The notes below the pieces were generated by a model. The model was not told the origin of the DNA. It searched no databases and saw only the letters and a list, made by a program, of their open reading frames with translations. A DNA stretch of 64,000 bases from Bradyrhizobium sp. URHD0069 (lineage in GTDB: Bacteria; Pseudomonadota; Alphaproteobacteria; Rhizobiales; Xanthobacteraceae), in contig NZ_JNIJ01000028.1 of assembly GCF_000701345.1 (NCBI RefSeq), forward strand, positions 1 through 64,000. The letters run 5' to 3'. How positions within the stretch are numbered: position 1 is the stretch's first letter; every line of letters starts with the position of its first letter. This document shows positions 42,132 to 50,404 of this stretch, in pieces. Both the position numbers and the translations under genes were made by a program.

Positions 42132-42899
42132 TCACTTCATCTGGCCGAGCAGTTTAGCGGCGCCGCTTCCTGTCTTTGACAACCTCAGCAGCGCTTCGCG
42201 GCCGCCGGCGGCATAGGCCGCCACGGCCCGCAACAGTTCGCGCAGCTGCGCCGCAGCGCCGGGATCGAACCTGCACCACGCGCCGCCGGTCAGGCGCGCG
42301 ATCTCCCGGAACGCCCGCTCGGCGACGGCGTCGTGACCTTCCTGAAACATGAACACCGGCACTTTGAGCAAGCCGAGTTCGCCTGCCTTGGCGCAGAGAT
42401 CGTCGATCAGCTCCTCCATGGCGTCGCCGACGAAGACCACCGCGCGCACCCCGGAGGCCACCGCCTCGCGTCGCGCCTCCGACAGCACCTTGCCGATCTG
42501 GGTGTTGCCGCCGCGGCAATCGATCTTCCCCATCAGCTTCGCCAGTTGCGCGCTGTCGGAAATCCACCCGGTGGCGCGGCACTCATTGAAGCCGCGGTAA
42601 TAAACGAGGCGGATATCGAGACTGCCGATTGAGGCCGCCTCGCGAAACATATCGGCCTGCAGCGCACAGGCCATATCCCAGGTCGGCTGCCGGCTCATGG
42701 TGGCATCGAGCGCGAACACCAGCCGGCCCTTTGCGCCGGCCGCATGGGGCGACATTGCGCGAGCCCTGGCGACGAAGGCCGCAATATCTTCCGAAGCCGA
42801 CGGCTTCGCCTCCGGCAACGAACCGGGCTTGCCGGACGCAGGCTTTTGCGCCGGGGACACTTCGCCTGCAGGCTTGGGTTTGGTCGGTTCGCCGGACAT
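42132..42899 (-). CDS. vWA domain protein
   Basis: A 255-residue protein with a Pro/Lys-rich N-terminus (1-40) and a von Willebrand A-like fold: LVFALDATMSRQPTWD is the modified MIDAS (DATMS rather than DxSxS), then DCRGGNTQIGKVL and AVVFVGDAMEE. No signal peptide is present, so it is probably cytosolic. The DnaJ-domain gene lies 74 bases downstream on the same strand, suggesting a joint role, perhaps in a metal-dependent protein assembly. Confidence 0.82.
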   Translation of the reverse strand: MSGEPTKPKPAGEVSPAQKPASGKPGSLPEAKPSASEDIAAFVARARAMSPHAAGAKGRLVFALDATMSRQPTWDMACALQADMFREAASIGSLDIRLVYYRGFNECRATGWISDSAQLAKLMGKIDCRGGNTQIGKVLSEARREAVASGVRAVVFVGDAMEELIDDLCAKAGELGLLKVPVFMFQEGHDAVAERAFREIARLTGGAWCRFDPGAAAQLRELLRAVAAYAAGGREALLRLSKTGSGAAKLLGQMK

Positions 42900-43003
42900 A
42901 AGCGCTCACAATTGCAGCAAGCTTTATGTGGGCCGGGATCGGGGAGCGGTCAATGCGCGTGAGAGGCGCTATCCTTCTCACGCCGGGAGCGATCGATCCC
43001 GCG

Positions 43004-43858
43004 TCAGTTATGGACCGGCGCGTAAGGCGTGACCGGGCCGGCATCGGTCATGACCGGCGGCGACTTTGTCTCGACGGGCTTGAGCGGATTGTCCTCGGCA
43101 AGGAATTTGTCGAGCATTTCCTGGATCGTTACCTTCGCATTGTCAGGACCGGTATCGCGCATGTCGTTGTGCTGGAAACCGGTATTGACCACCGTGATCC
43201 CGGCCTTCTCGCAGACCTCGTCGGCCGGAACGACCCCGGGGTCGGGCTTGAACACCGGATCCTGCGAACGGAAAGAAAGGATCTTGAACTTGCCGTCGGT
43301 CATAAACGGCACGCGCAGATTGTCGAGTGTCACGACCTTCTTGATCTGGTCAGGGTACAGCTTGGCGAAATACACCGAGATGTCGCCGCCATTGGAATGT
43401 CCTACCAGGGTCAGACGCTCATAGTCGGCATTCGGCTGGAGCTTTTTCATTTCATCGACCGCAAAGCGAATGTTGGCAATGCCACGCTGATACTGCGGCA
43501 AGCGGCCGACATAGAGTTCGCCGACTTTCGTCACCATCGGCGCGTCAGTGGGCAAATCATGCTGGATGCTGATCGCCATATAGCCGCGGGCCGCAAAGAC
43601 GTTCGCCAGAAAAGAGTACTCGGTGAATTTGACGGTGTTGCCGTGGTTGAGGATTGCCACCGGCAGCTTGATCATGCCGGCGTTCGCCTGCATCTCCTTA
43701 TCGCGTCGTACCGCGATATCGACCGCAACCGGACGGTTGTCGCGGGCCGGATCATTGAACGTCAGAGTCTCGTGACGGATCGCCCATTTGCTCACGGTGA
43801 AATACGCAACGGTCATCACCGCGCCAAGCGAAACCAGAATGGCAATTCCACGCTTCAT
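43004..43858 (-). CDS. exported alpha/beta hydrolase
   Basis: A 284-residue alpha/beta-hydrolase with an N-terminal membrane anchor or signal (GIAILVSLGAVMTVAYFTV). The nucleophile elbow is GHSNGG (VGHSNGGDISVYFAKLYPD); LPVAILNHGNT gives the oxyanion strand, and the late His is likely in NTGFQHNDM. The substrate is unknown; relatives are annotated as dienelactone-hydrolase-like or acetyl-esterases. Confidence 0.85.
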   Translation of the reverse strand: MKRGIAILVSLGAVMTVAYFTVSKWAIRHETLTFNDPARDNRPVAVDIAVRRDKEMQANAGMIKLPVAILNHGNTVKFTEYSFLANVFAARGYMAISIQHDLPTDAPMVTKVGELYVGRLPQYQRGIANIRFAVDEMKKLQPNADYERLTLVGHSNGGDISVYFAKLYPDQIKKVVTLDNLRVPFMTDGKFKILSFRSQDPVFKPDPGVVPADEVCEKAGITVVNTGFQHNDMRDTGPDNAKVTIQEMLDKFLAEDNPLKPVETKSPPVMTDAGPVTPYAPVHN

Positions 43859-44222
43859 GTCATCCTCGGCGCACCGCTCCCGTAACGAAAGCCCTGTTCC
43901 AACGGCTGGGACTCTGCGGTCCCTTGTGCATAATATATGTCACATCGGCGTGACCGGTAGACCAAATGTTGTGAATTGACCGCCTGCTCATTGTGCAGTG
44001 CGCTCAATTCGGGTAACCGCCACAATCGAGAATGTTTGGTCCTCCCTGTTGGACCACCAACGTCCGGTCGGATCTAAAATTCGGATCAAAAATAAAGGCT
44101 TTGTGAACAAAGCTTTCCGAGGAATTTTGTTCCCCGAAAACCGACACCGAGTCAAGAGACCATCCGCATGGCGCTCTCACCGCCAACCAATCCGGTTGGT
44201 AGTAACACCTTACCACACGGCC
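43859..44222. other. AT-richer spacer between hydrolase and mipZ
   Basis: About 360 bases with lower GC than its neighbours. GCTTTGTGAACAAAGC (44098-44113) and ACCAATCCGGTTGGT (44187-44201) can form hairpins; the latter, just after the mipZ stop, could help end its transcript although no T run follows. No gene was found. Confidence 0.4.
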
Positions 44223-45146
44223 CTAGGCGCCCAGGATGTCGTGGAGCTCGAGCGGCTTGTCGACCTGGTTGAACCACTCGGCTCGGTTGGCCGCGCGGCG
44301 GCGGCCGCGCTCGTCGAGCGGCAGTTTCAACTGGCGCAGCAGGTTGGTCACCTCCTCGCGCGCGGTCACGTGGCCCATGCTCGGACGGGTGCCAAGCGTC
44401 GCCTCGTCGAGATCGTCGAGCGCCGTCAACCCGCGTGGGAAGAACTCCCGGTAAACCACGCGTTCGGCAAAACCATCGATCGAGCGGAAGCCGAGCCGGA
44501 ACGACAGCTCGTTGAGGCCGTCAGCGACCAGCTGCTTGTTGCGCGATCCCAGCATCGACAGTCGGTTGCGGACCACGATCCAGTCGGTAGAGGCGCCATC
44601 GAGTTGGCGGCGCTTGCGCCGTGTGTCGCGCACCATCTCCGCATAGTGGCTTTCGCCGGTCACCGAATAGGTCGCGGGGTCGACGGTCCCGAGGACATCG
44701 AAATCGAGGAAACTGTCGTTGATCGGCGTCACCAGGGTATCGGCCATCGAGTGCGCCAGACGCATCAGATAGCTATCCGCCCCCGGAGTATCGATCACGA
44801 TAAAATCGAAGCTACGCTCGACCGCGCTCACCGCGTCTACGAATTGCTGGAATTCGGACGTCTCGTTGTCGGCGATCTGCATGGTCTCGCCAAGCTTGAT
44901 GCAGCAATGCACCGGCAGTTCCAGCTCCAGGCCGGTGCGGCGCGCCCAAGCGCTTCGGTTGTTGATGTAACGGGTGAAGCTCTGCTGGCGGCAGTCGAGA
45001 TCAATGGTGGCGACGCGCTGGCCAGCTTTCAACAGGGCAACCGCGATATGCAAGGCGGTGGTGGATTTCCCTGAACCGCCCTTCTCGTTGCCCAGCACCA
45101 CCACATGCGCCGAGTCCGACTGCCCCTGACTAGCCTGCAGCAACAT
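44223..45146 (-). CDS. mipZ: division-plane positioning ATPase MipZ
   Basis: MipZ forms bipolar gradients with ParB and blocks FtsZ assembly away from midcell in alphaproteobacteria. The 307-residue ParA-superfamily ATPase has the deviant Walker A NEKGGSGKST, IDLDCRQQSFTRYINNR (switch) and FIVIDTPGADSYLMRLAHSMADTLVTPINDSFLDFD, all typical of MipZ rather than ParA. The C-terminal RREEVTNLL-like region and length also match. It is monocistronic and divergent from panC. Confidence 0.95.
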   Translation of the reverse strand: MLLQASQGQSDSAHVVVLGNEKGGSGKSTTALHIAVALLKAGQRVATIDLDCRQQSFTRYINNRSAWARRTGLELELPVHCCIKLGETMQIADNETSEFQQFVDAVSAVERSFDFIVIDTPGADSYLMRLAHSMADTLVTPINDSFLDFDVLGTVDPATYSVTGESHYAEMVRDTRRKRRQLDGASTDWIVVRNRLSMLGSRNKQLVADGLNELSFRLGFRSIDGFAERVVYREFFPRGLTALDDLDEATLGTRPSMGHVTAREEVTNLLRQLKLPLDERGRRRAANRAEWFNQVDKPLELHDILGA

Positions 45147-45422
45147 TTTTTACCCCACGTGGATATCTTCAAATTGCGCGCGACCGCGGTCAAGTTAAAT
45201 GCGCGATAACATTCCGGAGTCGTTGATCGTCTGCCTTAATCATGAATCGCATGGCCGGATCAGCGGCAATCACGCACAAGCGGCGGACAATCTTTGAGAC
45301 GAGCACCAGCCTCGTGCGCGTGACGACCTGCTTGGCGACCAAGCATCGGTCTTGCTAAGGTCGGCATGCCCGCCGCACTGTCAGCGCTGGCCGCCTCCTT
45401 GACACCGAAAGATCGAGCCCAG

Positions 45423-46274
45423 ATGTCGCGAAGCCCCTTGATCGTACGCACGGTCCCTGCGTTGCGCCGCGCCCTGGATAGCCTCCGCGCGAAAAAGGCG
45501 ACGACCGCATTGGTGCCGACCATGGGAGCACTCCATGACGGCCATGTGTCGCTGGTTCGGCTGGCGAAGCGCCGCGCCGCGAAGTTGATCGTCTCGATCT
45601 TCGTCAACCCCACCCAGTTCGCGCCATCGGAGGATTTCAGTTCTTACCCGCGCACCTGGAAGGCCGATGTCGCCAAGCTCGCCGCCGAGAATGTCGACCT
45701 GATCTGGAATCCGGACGTCAAAACCATGTATCCGGACGGCTTTGCCACCAGGATTCTGACCGAAGGGCCGGCCACCGTAGGCCTGGAGGATCGCTTCCGG
45801 CCGCACTTCTTCGGCGGCGTCACCACCGTGGTCGGCAAGCTGTTCACGCAGTGTCGACCGGATTTCGCGATCTTCGGCGAAAAGGATTTCCAGCAATTGC
45901 GGGTCGTGACGCGGATGGGCAGGGATCTCGATCTTGGCGTCAAGGTGATTGGCTCGCCCACCGTGCGCGAGCGCGATGGCCTCGCGATGTCTTCGCGTAA
46001 CGTCTATTTATCGGCGGAAGAACGCCGCGTGGCGCCGGCGCTGTACCGCGCCATGAAGGAGACCGCCAAGCGCTTGCGTGCGGGCGACGATATCAAGGCC
46101 GCGATGGCCGGAGGCGCTGAGTTGATCACTGACGCCGGCTTCATCCTCGACTACTTCGAGGCTCGGCACGCCGACACCTTGGCGCCGATCGGCTCGACGA
46201 AGGAGGGACCGGTGCGAATTCTGGTTGCGGCAAAGCTCGGAAAGACACGCCTGATCGATAATTTCGGCGTCTAA
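45423..46274 (+). CDS. panC: pantoate--beta-alanine ligase
   Basis: PanC makes pantothenate from pantoate, beta-alanine and ATP. The 283-residue protein shows VPTMGALHDGHVSLV (ATP-binding, HxGH), SIFVNPTQFAPSEDFSSYPRT, FFGGVTTVVGKLF, FGEKDFQQLRVV, and SSRNVYLS (KMSKS-like). The length equals the family norm when the ATG at 45423 is used; the frame is open upstream to 45366. panB and panD are not in the window. Confidence 0.96.
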   Translation: MSRSPLIVRTVPALRRALDSLRAKKATTALVPTMGALHDGHVSLVRLAKRRAAKLIVSIFVNPTQFAPSEDFSSYPRTWKADVAKLAAENVDLIWNPDVKTMYPDGFATRILTEGPATVGLEDRFRPHFFGGVTTVVGKLFTQCRPDFAIFGEKDFQQLRVVTRMGRDLDLGVKVIGSPTVRERDGLAMSSRNVYLSAEERRVAPALYRAMKETAKRLRAGDDIKAAMAGGAELITDAGFILDYFEARHADTLAPIGSTKEGPVRILVAAKLGKTRLIDNFGV

Positions 46275-46288
46275 AGACTTTCCGTTCG

Positions 46289-46376
46289 ATAGAATCTAAA
46301 CGGAGCTCTAGATTCCTGATTTGACGCGTTTTCTTGGCACGAACCGGGCTCCACTTCGCTTGAAAACGCCCTAAAA
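46289..46376. repeat. dispersed intergenic repeat
   Basis: AGAATCTAAACGGAGCTCTA, TGACGCGTTTTCTTGGCACG and CCACTTCGCTTGAAAACGCC follow each other between panC and the DUF1489 gene. ACGCGTTTTC opposes GAAAACGCC, so the element folds back. This wording is familiar from many Bradyrhizobium and Rhodopseudomonas spacers; family membership rests on memory. Confidence 0.5.
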
Positions 46377-46388
46377 GCAGCCCGGGGC

Positions 46389-46829
46389 TTAGAGCAACCC
46401 GAGATCGCGCAGTTCGCGGCGCAACGGTTCGGGCATTGCCGCAACGCTGGCAGCGGCCGCCTTGCCGAGATCGGGCGGCGCGGCATCTTCCGTAAAATAG
46501 CGCCAGCCCTGGAACGCCCGCATCGGCCGCGGCGATACCGCAATCACTTTGGGCTGCATCACCAGCCGGCACCGGCCGATGCCGTCGCGATCGCGGAAGG
46601 GTTCGATCGCGATGATTTTTTCACGGGCTGCGATTTCACCCCGGATCACCCAGTACAGCGAGCCGCCCGCGAGCAACTCTTCGACGCGCTTCGGCTTCAT
46701 CCGGGTGATGTGAATATGACGAAGCGGCAGGCCTTTCTTCTTGGCCGTTTGCATACGCTCGGCGACCCAGCCTTTGAGTTCCTTGACGGACTCGCAGCCG
46801 ACGGCGAGCTTGATGAGATGAAGTGGCAT
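46389..46829 (-). CDS. DUF1489 protein
   Basis: A 146-residue protein of the alphaproteobacterial DUF1489 family: MPLHLIKLAVGCESVKELKGWV, HIHITRMKPKRVEELLAGGSLYWVIRG and the C-terminal WRYFTEDAAPPDL. Function is unknown; some relatives lie near RNA or translation genes. The ATG at 46829 fits the family N-terminus. A GTG at 46871 in frame would overlap the upstream gene stop in a GTGA and add 14 residues; either start is possible. Confidence 0.85.
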   Translation of the reverse strand: MPLHLIKLAVGCESVKELKGWVAERMQTAKKKGLPLRHIHITRMKPKRVEELLAGGSLYWVIRGEIAAREKIIAIEPFRDRDGIGRCRLVMQPKVIAVSPRPMRAFQGWRYFTEDAAPPDLGKAAAASVAAMPEPLRRELRDLGLL

Positions 46830-46867
46830 GGTTGGAAGGTAGCGCGCAGCCTCGGCTTTTGAAAGGA

Positions 46868-47878
46868 TCACTCGTTCGCGGCTGAGGGCGCAGGTGCTGT
46901 TGCGGGACCCGGCGCTGCGGGCGCAAGCTGAACCGGCGCGGCCGTGCGCGCGGGTTTCGGCGCAGGCTGCTTTTTCGCCGCCGCGAGCGCGGGAGCCGTG
47001 GCCGCCGGCGGACGTGGTGACGGCAATGGCGCACTAGCTGCCGGTAATGGCGCCGCCGCTGGCGGGCGCGGCGCAACCGGCGTCGCCGCCGGACCCGGCT
47101 CCGGCGTCATGATGCTGACAGCCGGGGTCGAGGCAGCGGAGGGAAATTCGGCATTGGTGGGCTTGCCTGTTGGCGTCGATGGCGCAAGTGCCGCGACCGG
47201 CCCGGTGGCCGCCGGGGGCACGTTCCACAGCGGCGCGTAACGCGAAACCAGCCCCTCATAGGTCCGCTCGTTCATGTTGGCCGCGACCTGCTGGTAGTCG
47301 GTCAGCGACCGGAAAGCTGCGCAGGCCGACGGCGTACAATGGTCGCGCGCGGCGAGCACATAGGCCATCAGTCCATAACGGTCCCGCTCAACCGCGCGGC
47401 GCAGCGCTTGCGCCTCGGATGTCATGCTGCGGTTTGCTGCCGAGGCATCGCCCAGCGCGGTCAGCCGCGTGATCTGAGACGCCGCATAGGATACGGCCGC
47501 GGCAACCGATTCGGCGGAACCGAACAACGCCTTCTCGCACGCCGCCAAAACGGTATCACCCGCCAGATCGTCGATGCACGACAATGCCGGCAGCGCCGCG
47601 CTCGCCGACCGGGTCGCGCGCGTCGACTGCAAGGATTGCGTCTCACCGGCGGCGCCCGCGCCATCCGGACCGAACCCGCGAATGGCGGCGGCCCCCGCGA
47701 TGCCGATAGCCAGCAGCGTGATCACCGTCAGCGCGCCGTTGACGACGGATTTCTCCGCCCGCAACACTGTGATGAGAACGATGACCCCGAAGAATCCCGC
47801 CGCGGCCAATGTCAGCCACATCGGAAAGGTTGGCGAACGCCAAAGTTCATCCAGTGATGCAGCCCCGAACCAGTTCAT
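46868..47878 (-). CDS. membrane protein with Pro/Ala-rich C-terminal tail, unknown function
   Basis: A 336-residue protein I cannot assign. Two transmembrane helices (MWLTLAAAGFFGVIVLITVL; GALTVITLLAIGIAGAAAI) are followed by a helical domain with four cysteines (LSCIDDL, AACEKAL, DHCTPSACAAF) at about 90-200, probably outside the cytoplasm. The last 120 residues are Ala/Pro-rich and low in complexity. It overlaps the possible GTG start of the DUF1489 gene by 4 bases. Similar proteins seem common in Bradyrhizobium. Confidence 0.75.
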   Translation of the reverse strand: MNWFGAASLDELWRSPTFPMWLTLAAAGFFGVIVLITVLRAEKSVVNGALTVITLLAIGIAGAAAIRGFGPDGAGAAGETQSLQSTRATRSASAALPALSCIDDLAGDTVLAACEKALFGSAESVAAAVSYAASQITRLTALGDASAANRSMTSEAQALRRAVERDRYGLMAYVLAARDHCTPSACAAFRSLTDYQQVAANMNERTYEGLVSRYAPLWNVPPAATGPVAALAPSTPTGKPTNAEFPSAASTPAVSIMTPEPGPAATPVAPRPPAAAPLPAASAPLPSPRPPAATAPALAAAKKQPAPKPARTAAPVQLAPAAPGPATAPAPSAANE

Positions 47879-48026
47879 GCGCGGTGTTCCTCAACGCAGC
47901 ATAAAGCGCATCCAGCGAATGAATGCCCTTTTTTGCACACCTTGCGCAAGCAAAAATGGTCCTGCGAACGGGGCCTTTTAACGGCAACGAAGTGGAACCC
48001 GCTTCGCCGGGCCATGCGCTCGATGT

Positions 48027-48302
48027 TTAGGAAACGGCGAGCTGGCTTTCCTTCGCCACCCGTTCAAAAGCCTCGGTCGAGTTCTTGATCCGGTACTGGC
48101 AGTCGTCGCCGTCGGTCGGCAGCAGCCGGATCACCTCATAAGTGCCGGTGGCGGCCGGACGTGCGACATTGCTGGCAGTGAAATAAACAGTCTCTCCAAC
48201 GCTGAATTTGTGCTTCAACGCTTTCTCCATTACGCAAACGCCGGCCGCGCCCACGATCCCCGCTGCGACAAACCGACTGAGCACCCGGCGGGTATATAGC
48301 AT
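48027..48302 (-). CDS. small protein of unknown function
   Basis: A 91-residue protein: an N-terminal hydrophobic stretch (VLSRFVAAGIVGAAGVCV) then KFSVGETVYFTASNVARPAATGTYEVIRLLPTDGDDCQYRIKNSTEAFERVAKESQLA. The second part resembles small KOW/SH3-like rhizobial proteins that start near METALKHKF. The ATG at 48302 has GGGAGCGGCGCT upstream and is chosen; an internal ATG at 48230 would give only the soluble part. Function unknown. Confidence 0.7.
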   Translation of the reverse strand: MLYTRRVLSRFVAAGIVGAAGVCVMEKALKHKFSVGETVYFTASNVARPAATGTYEVIRLLPTDGDDCQYRIKNSTEAFERVAKESQLAVS

Positions 48303-48370
48303 AGCGCCGCTCCCGTTGACCAGTTACATCGGGACATAGCAAATGCGCGAACTTGCAGGTTTTTCAGTGC

Positions 48371-48425
48371 GATAAACCCGCTTTCGTGGGTTCCGGAGGA
48401 ATCGGCCCTGCCGCGCTCCGGAACC
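48371..48425 (-). terminator. paired hairpins downstream of the GST gene
   Basis: GGTTCCGGAG (48389-48398) and CTCCGGAACC (48416-48425) are perfect 10-base inverted repeats, and AACCC/GGGTT arms at 48374-48391 form a second, overlapping hairpin. Located about 120 bases after the GST stop on the minus strand; the T tract is weak, so termination is a guess. Confidence 0.4.
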
Positions 48426-48548
48426 GCGCTGCCTAGCCTTGGGCCGCATCCGAGAGCCTGCCGTCCGGACCGGCATCATCCACCGCGGTTGGAAGTTGCT
48501 GCACCAAAACCTTGGCGGGTTGATCGACCGCCGGTCCGCAATTTGGGC

Positions 48549-49205
48549 TCACACGGCTTCGAATTTCTCGATCACGAGGGTTTCGGCAAGCCCCGCCTGG
48601 GTCCACTCCTGAAACGCCGGCAACGACATCATCGTATCCATGTAGTCTCGCGCGTCGGGCGCGACCTCGATCGCATAGATGCGAAAACGATGCACCACCG
48701 GCGCAAACATGGCATCCGCGCCGCCAAAATCTCCGAACAGGAACGGTCCCATCTTTCCGTAGCGCCAGCGGCACTCGATCCAGATTTGCTCGATGCGCCC
48801 GATATTGGCGCGCGCATCCGCCGACAGCGCGATCGCGCCGATCGGGCGATGCAGGTTCATGCCGCATTCGTTGCGCAGCGCCATAAAACCTGAATGCATC
48901 TCTGCTGAAATCGAACGCGCGTGCGCACGGCGAGCGCGGTCCTCAGGCCACAGCCTGGCTTCGGGAAACCGTTCGGCGATGTATTCGATGATCGCCAGCG
49001 AATCCCAGATCGTGACATCGCCATCGATCAGCGCCGGTACCTTGCCGGAATGCGTAAAACTCAAGATCCGCTGTTTATCCGCCTCGCCGGTGTACAGCGG
49101 GATGAAAACTTCCTCGAATTCGATGTTGTTGGCTCGCAGCGCCAGCCATGCCCGCATCGACCAGGACGAATAGTTCTTGTTGCCGATCACGAGCTTCAAA
49201 GCCAT
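48549..49205 (-). CDS. glutathione S-transferase family protein
   Basis: A 218-residue GST. The N-terminal thioredoxin-like domain reads KLVIGNKNYSSWSMRAWLAL with GKVPALIDGD and the glutathione-binding IWDSLAIIEYIAERFPEARLWP; an all-helical domain follows. The N-terminus resembles zeta/YfcF-like GSTs acting in detoxification or isomerisation; the substrate is unknown. The ATG at 49205 has AAGGGATTTG upstream and is preferred to a TTG three codons earlier. Confidence 0.92.
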   Translation of the reverse strand: MALKLVIGNKNYSSWSMRAWLALRANNIEFEEVFIPLYTGEADKQRILSFTHSGKVPALIDGDVTIWDSLAIIEYIAERFPEARLWPEDRARRAHARSISAEMHSGFMALRNECGMNLHRPIGAIALSADARANIGRIEQIWIECRWRYGKMGPFLFGDFGGADAMFAPVVHRFRIYAIEVAPDARDYMDTMMSLPAFQEWTQAGLAETLVIEKFEAV

Positions 49206-49326
49206 TTCGCACAAATCCCTTACGCATTCGACATCCTGCCATAGCGCCAGCTGGGCGGGTGTTCAACTTGAACATCGGTGAAGGTGCATTGCTGCCTCAA
49301 GGTGACCGTGCTAATTCTCTCTCACC

Positions 49327-49380
49327 ATGATGATGATCCGCATCTCCAGTATCGCTTCGGCCTTCTTCCTCAGCCGCTAA
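49327..49380 (+). CDS. leaderless 17-residue upstream ORF, attenuator-like
   Basis: MMMIRISSIASAFFLSR is encoded 138 bases before the PhyH gene and rich in Ile, Ser and paired Phe. No Shine-Dalgarno precedes it, but a promoter candidate would start transcription almost at the ATG, as in the leaderless trpL of rhizobia. Immediately downstream are three mutually exclusive stems: GCCCGC (49388) with GCGGGC (49399), the latter with a second GCCCGC (49415), and CTGCC/GGCAG (49420-49433). This topology resembles attenuators, but no T-tract terminator is seen. Expression and function are unproven. Confidence 0.35.
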   Translation: MMMIRISSIASAFFLSR

Positions 49381-49387
49381 CGGCATT

Positions 49388-49433
49388 GCCCGCTTCGAGC
49401 GGGCGGAAGTGGGTGCCCGCTGCCATTCGGCAG
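49388..49433 (+). promoter_or_regulatory. alternative stem-loops after the short ORF
   Basis: Strand 1 GCCCGC (49388-49393), strand 2 GCGGGC (49399-49404), strand 3 GCCCGC (49415-49420), then CTGCC-ATTC-GGCAG (49420-49433). 1:2 and 2:3 exclude each other, and a 3':4 stem can form when 2 is engaged elsewhere. This could be a regulatory switch or just a GC-rich palindrome cluster. Confidence 0.35.
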
Positions 49434-49517
49434 TGACGCGCCCAAGGACTAGATGAGCCTTCCCCCGATCTCGCCCCGCGAGCTGACGGTGATTGGCTTA
49501 AGCGATATGAGGATTTC

Positions 49518-50335
49518 ATGCCATCGGATGTACGTGAATCGGTGCGCGCGCTCAGCGACGCACAACTGCAGCAATTTGTTCAAGACGGGTTTGTCCGGCT
49601 CGACAGAGCCTTTCCTCGAGAGCTCGCCGAGCAAGGGCAAGCCATTCTTTGGCGCGACCTTGGATGCGATCCCTATGACCAGAAAACGTGGACGCAACCG
49701 GTCGTTCGGCTCGGTTATTATGGGCAGGAACCGTTTCGGAAAGCGGCGAACACCCCCGCGCTCCATTCCGCTTTCGATCAGCTCGTTGGAAAGGGACGTT
49801 GGTATCCGCGCGCGGATCTCGGCAGCTTTCCGGTACGCTTTCCGAGCCCGCACGATCCCGGAGATGCCGGTTGGCACGTCGATGTGAGCTTTCCCAGCGA
49901 GTCGGATGATCCGGAGGAGCGGAATGATTTCTCCTCCTGGCGGGTAAACGTGACTTCCCGCGGTCGCGCGCTGCTGATGCTGTTCCTGTTCTCCGACGTC
50001 GGCGAACTCGACGCTCCGACGCGAATACGCGTGGGCTCGCACCTCGATATCGCACGGCTTCTTGAGCCCGCCGGAGAAACGGGCATGTCGCGTCTGGCGC
50101 TGGAAGACGAGGAGCCGACCGGCCGCAAGCGCTGGCCGTGGGCGAGGCTGGCACGGTTTATTTGTGTCACCCGTTCCTGATTCATGCCGCGCAGCGGCAC
50201 TGCGGGTCGACGCCACGCTTCATGGCGCAACCGCCGTTGCATCCGGCCGAGCCTTTCCGGCTCGACCAGGAGAACGGCGACTACTCGCCGGTAGAAATGG
50301 CAATCCGGCGCGCGTTGCAGCAAGGCTCCAACTGA
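49518..50335 (+). pseudogene. phytanoyl-CoA dioxygenase family gene with a single-base frameshift
   Basis: The first part (49518 to about 50125) encodes a PhyH-type Fe(II)/2-oxoglutarate oxygenase with the HxD iron ligands in GWHVDVSFP. At about 50126 (GGCCGCAAGCG) the frame shifts: the conserved continuation QALAVGEAGTVYLCHPFLIH and CGSTPRFMAQPPLHP, carrying the distal His and Arg, is read in the -1 frame up to 50335. One base appears lost. The product from the first frame would stop at 50180 after a garbled tail and lack the third iron ligand. A sequencing error is the alternative. AGGATTTC precedes the start. Confidence 0.82.
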
Positions 50336-50404
50336 AAAAGCGACTGAGCCGCCAGGGCCGGAAATTCTGGACCGGGCGGCCCAGCGCTTACGCCGAAGCC
50401 CACA

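Larger units (their letters stand above)
49206..49517. other. spacer holding the leader-peptide candidate
   Basis: Divergent spacer of about 310 bases between the GST and PhyH genes. TTGCTG (49289-49294) and TAATTC (49312-49317) could be a promoter with 17-base spacing, placing transcription start within a few bases of the ATG at 49327. GAGG just before 49518 serves the downstream gene. Confidence 0.4.

Noticed and set aside
49453..49887. Plus-strand open frame starting MSLPPISPRELTVIG
   Set aside because: It overlaps the PhyH gene in another frame and loses protein-like character after 20 codons.
50110..50140. Programmed -1 frameshift in the PhyH gene
   Set aside because: The site GGCCGCAAGCG is not a typical slippery heptamer and no clear pseudoknot follows; a mutation is simpler.
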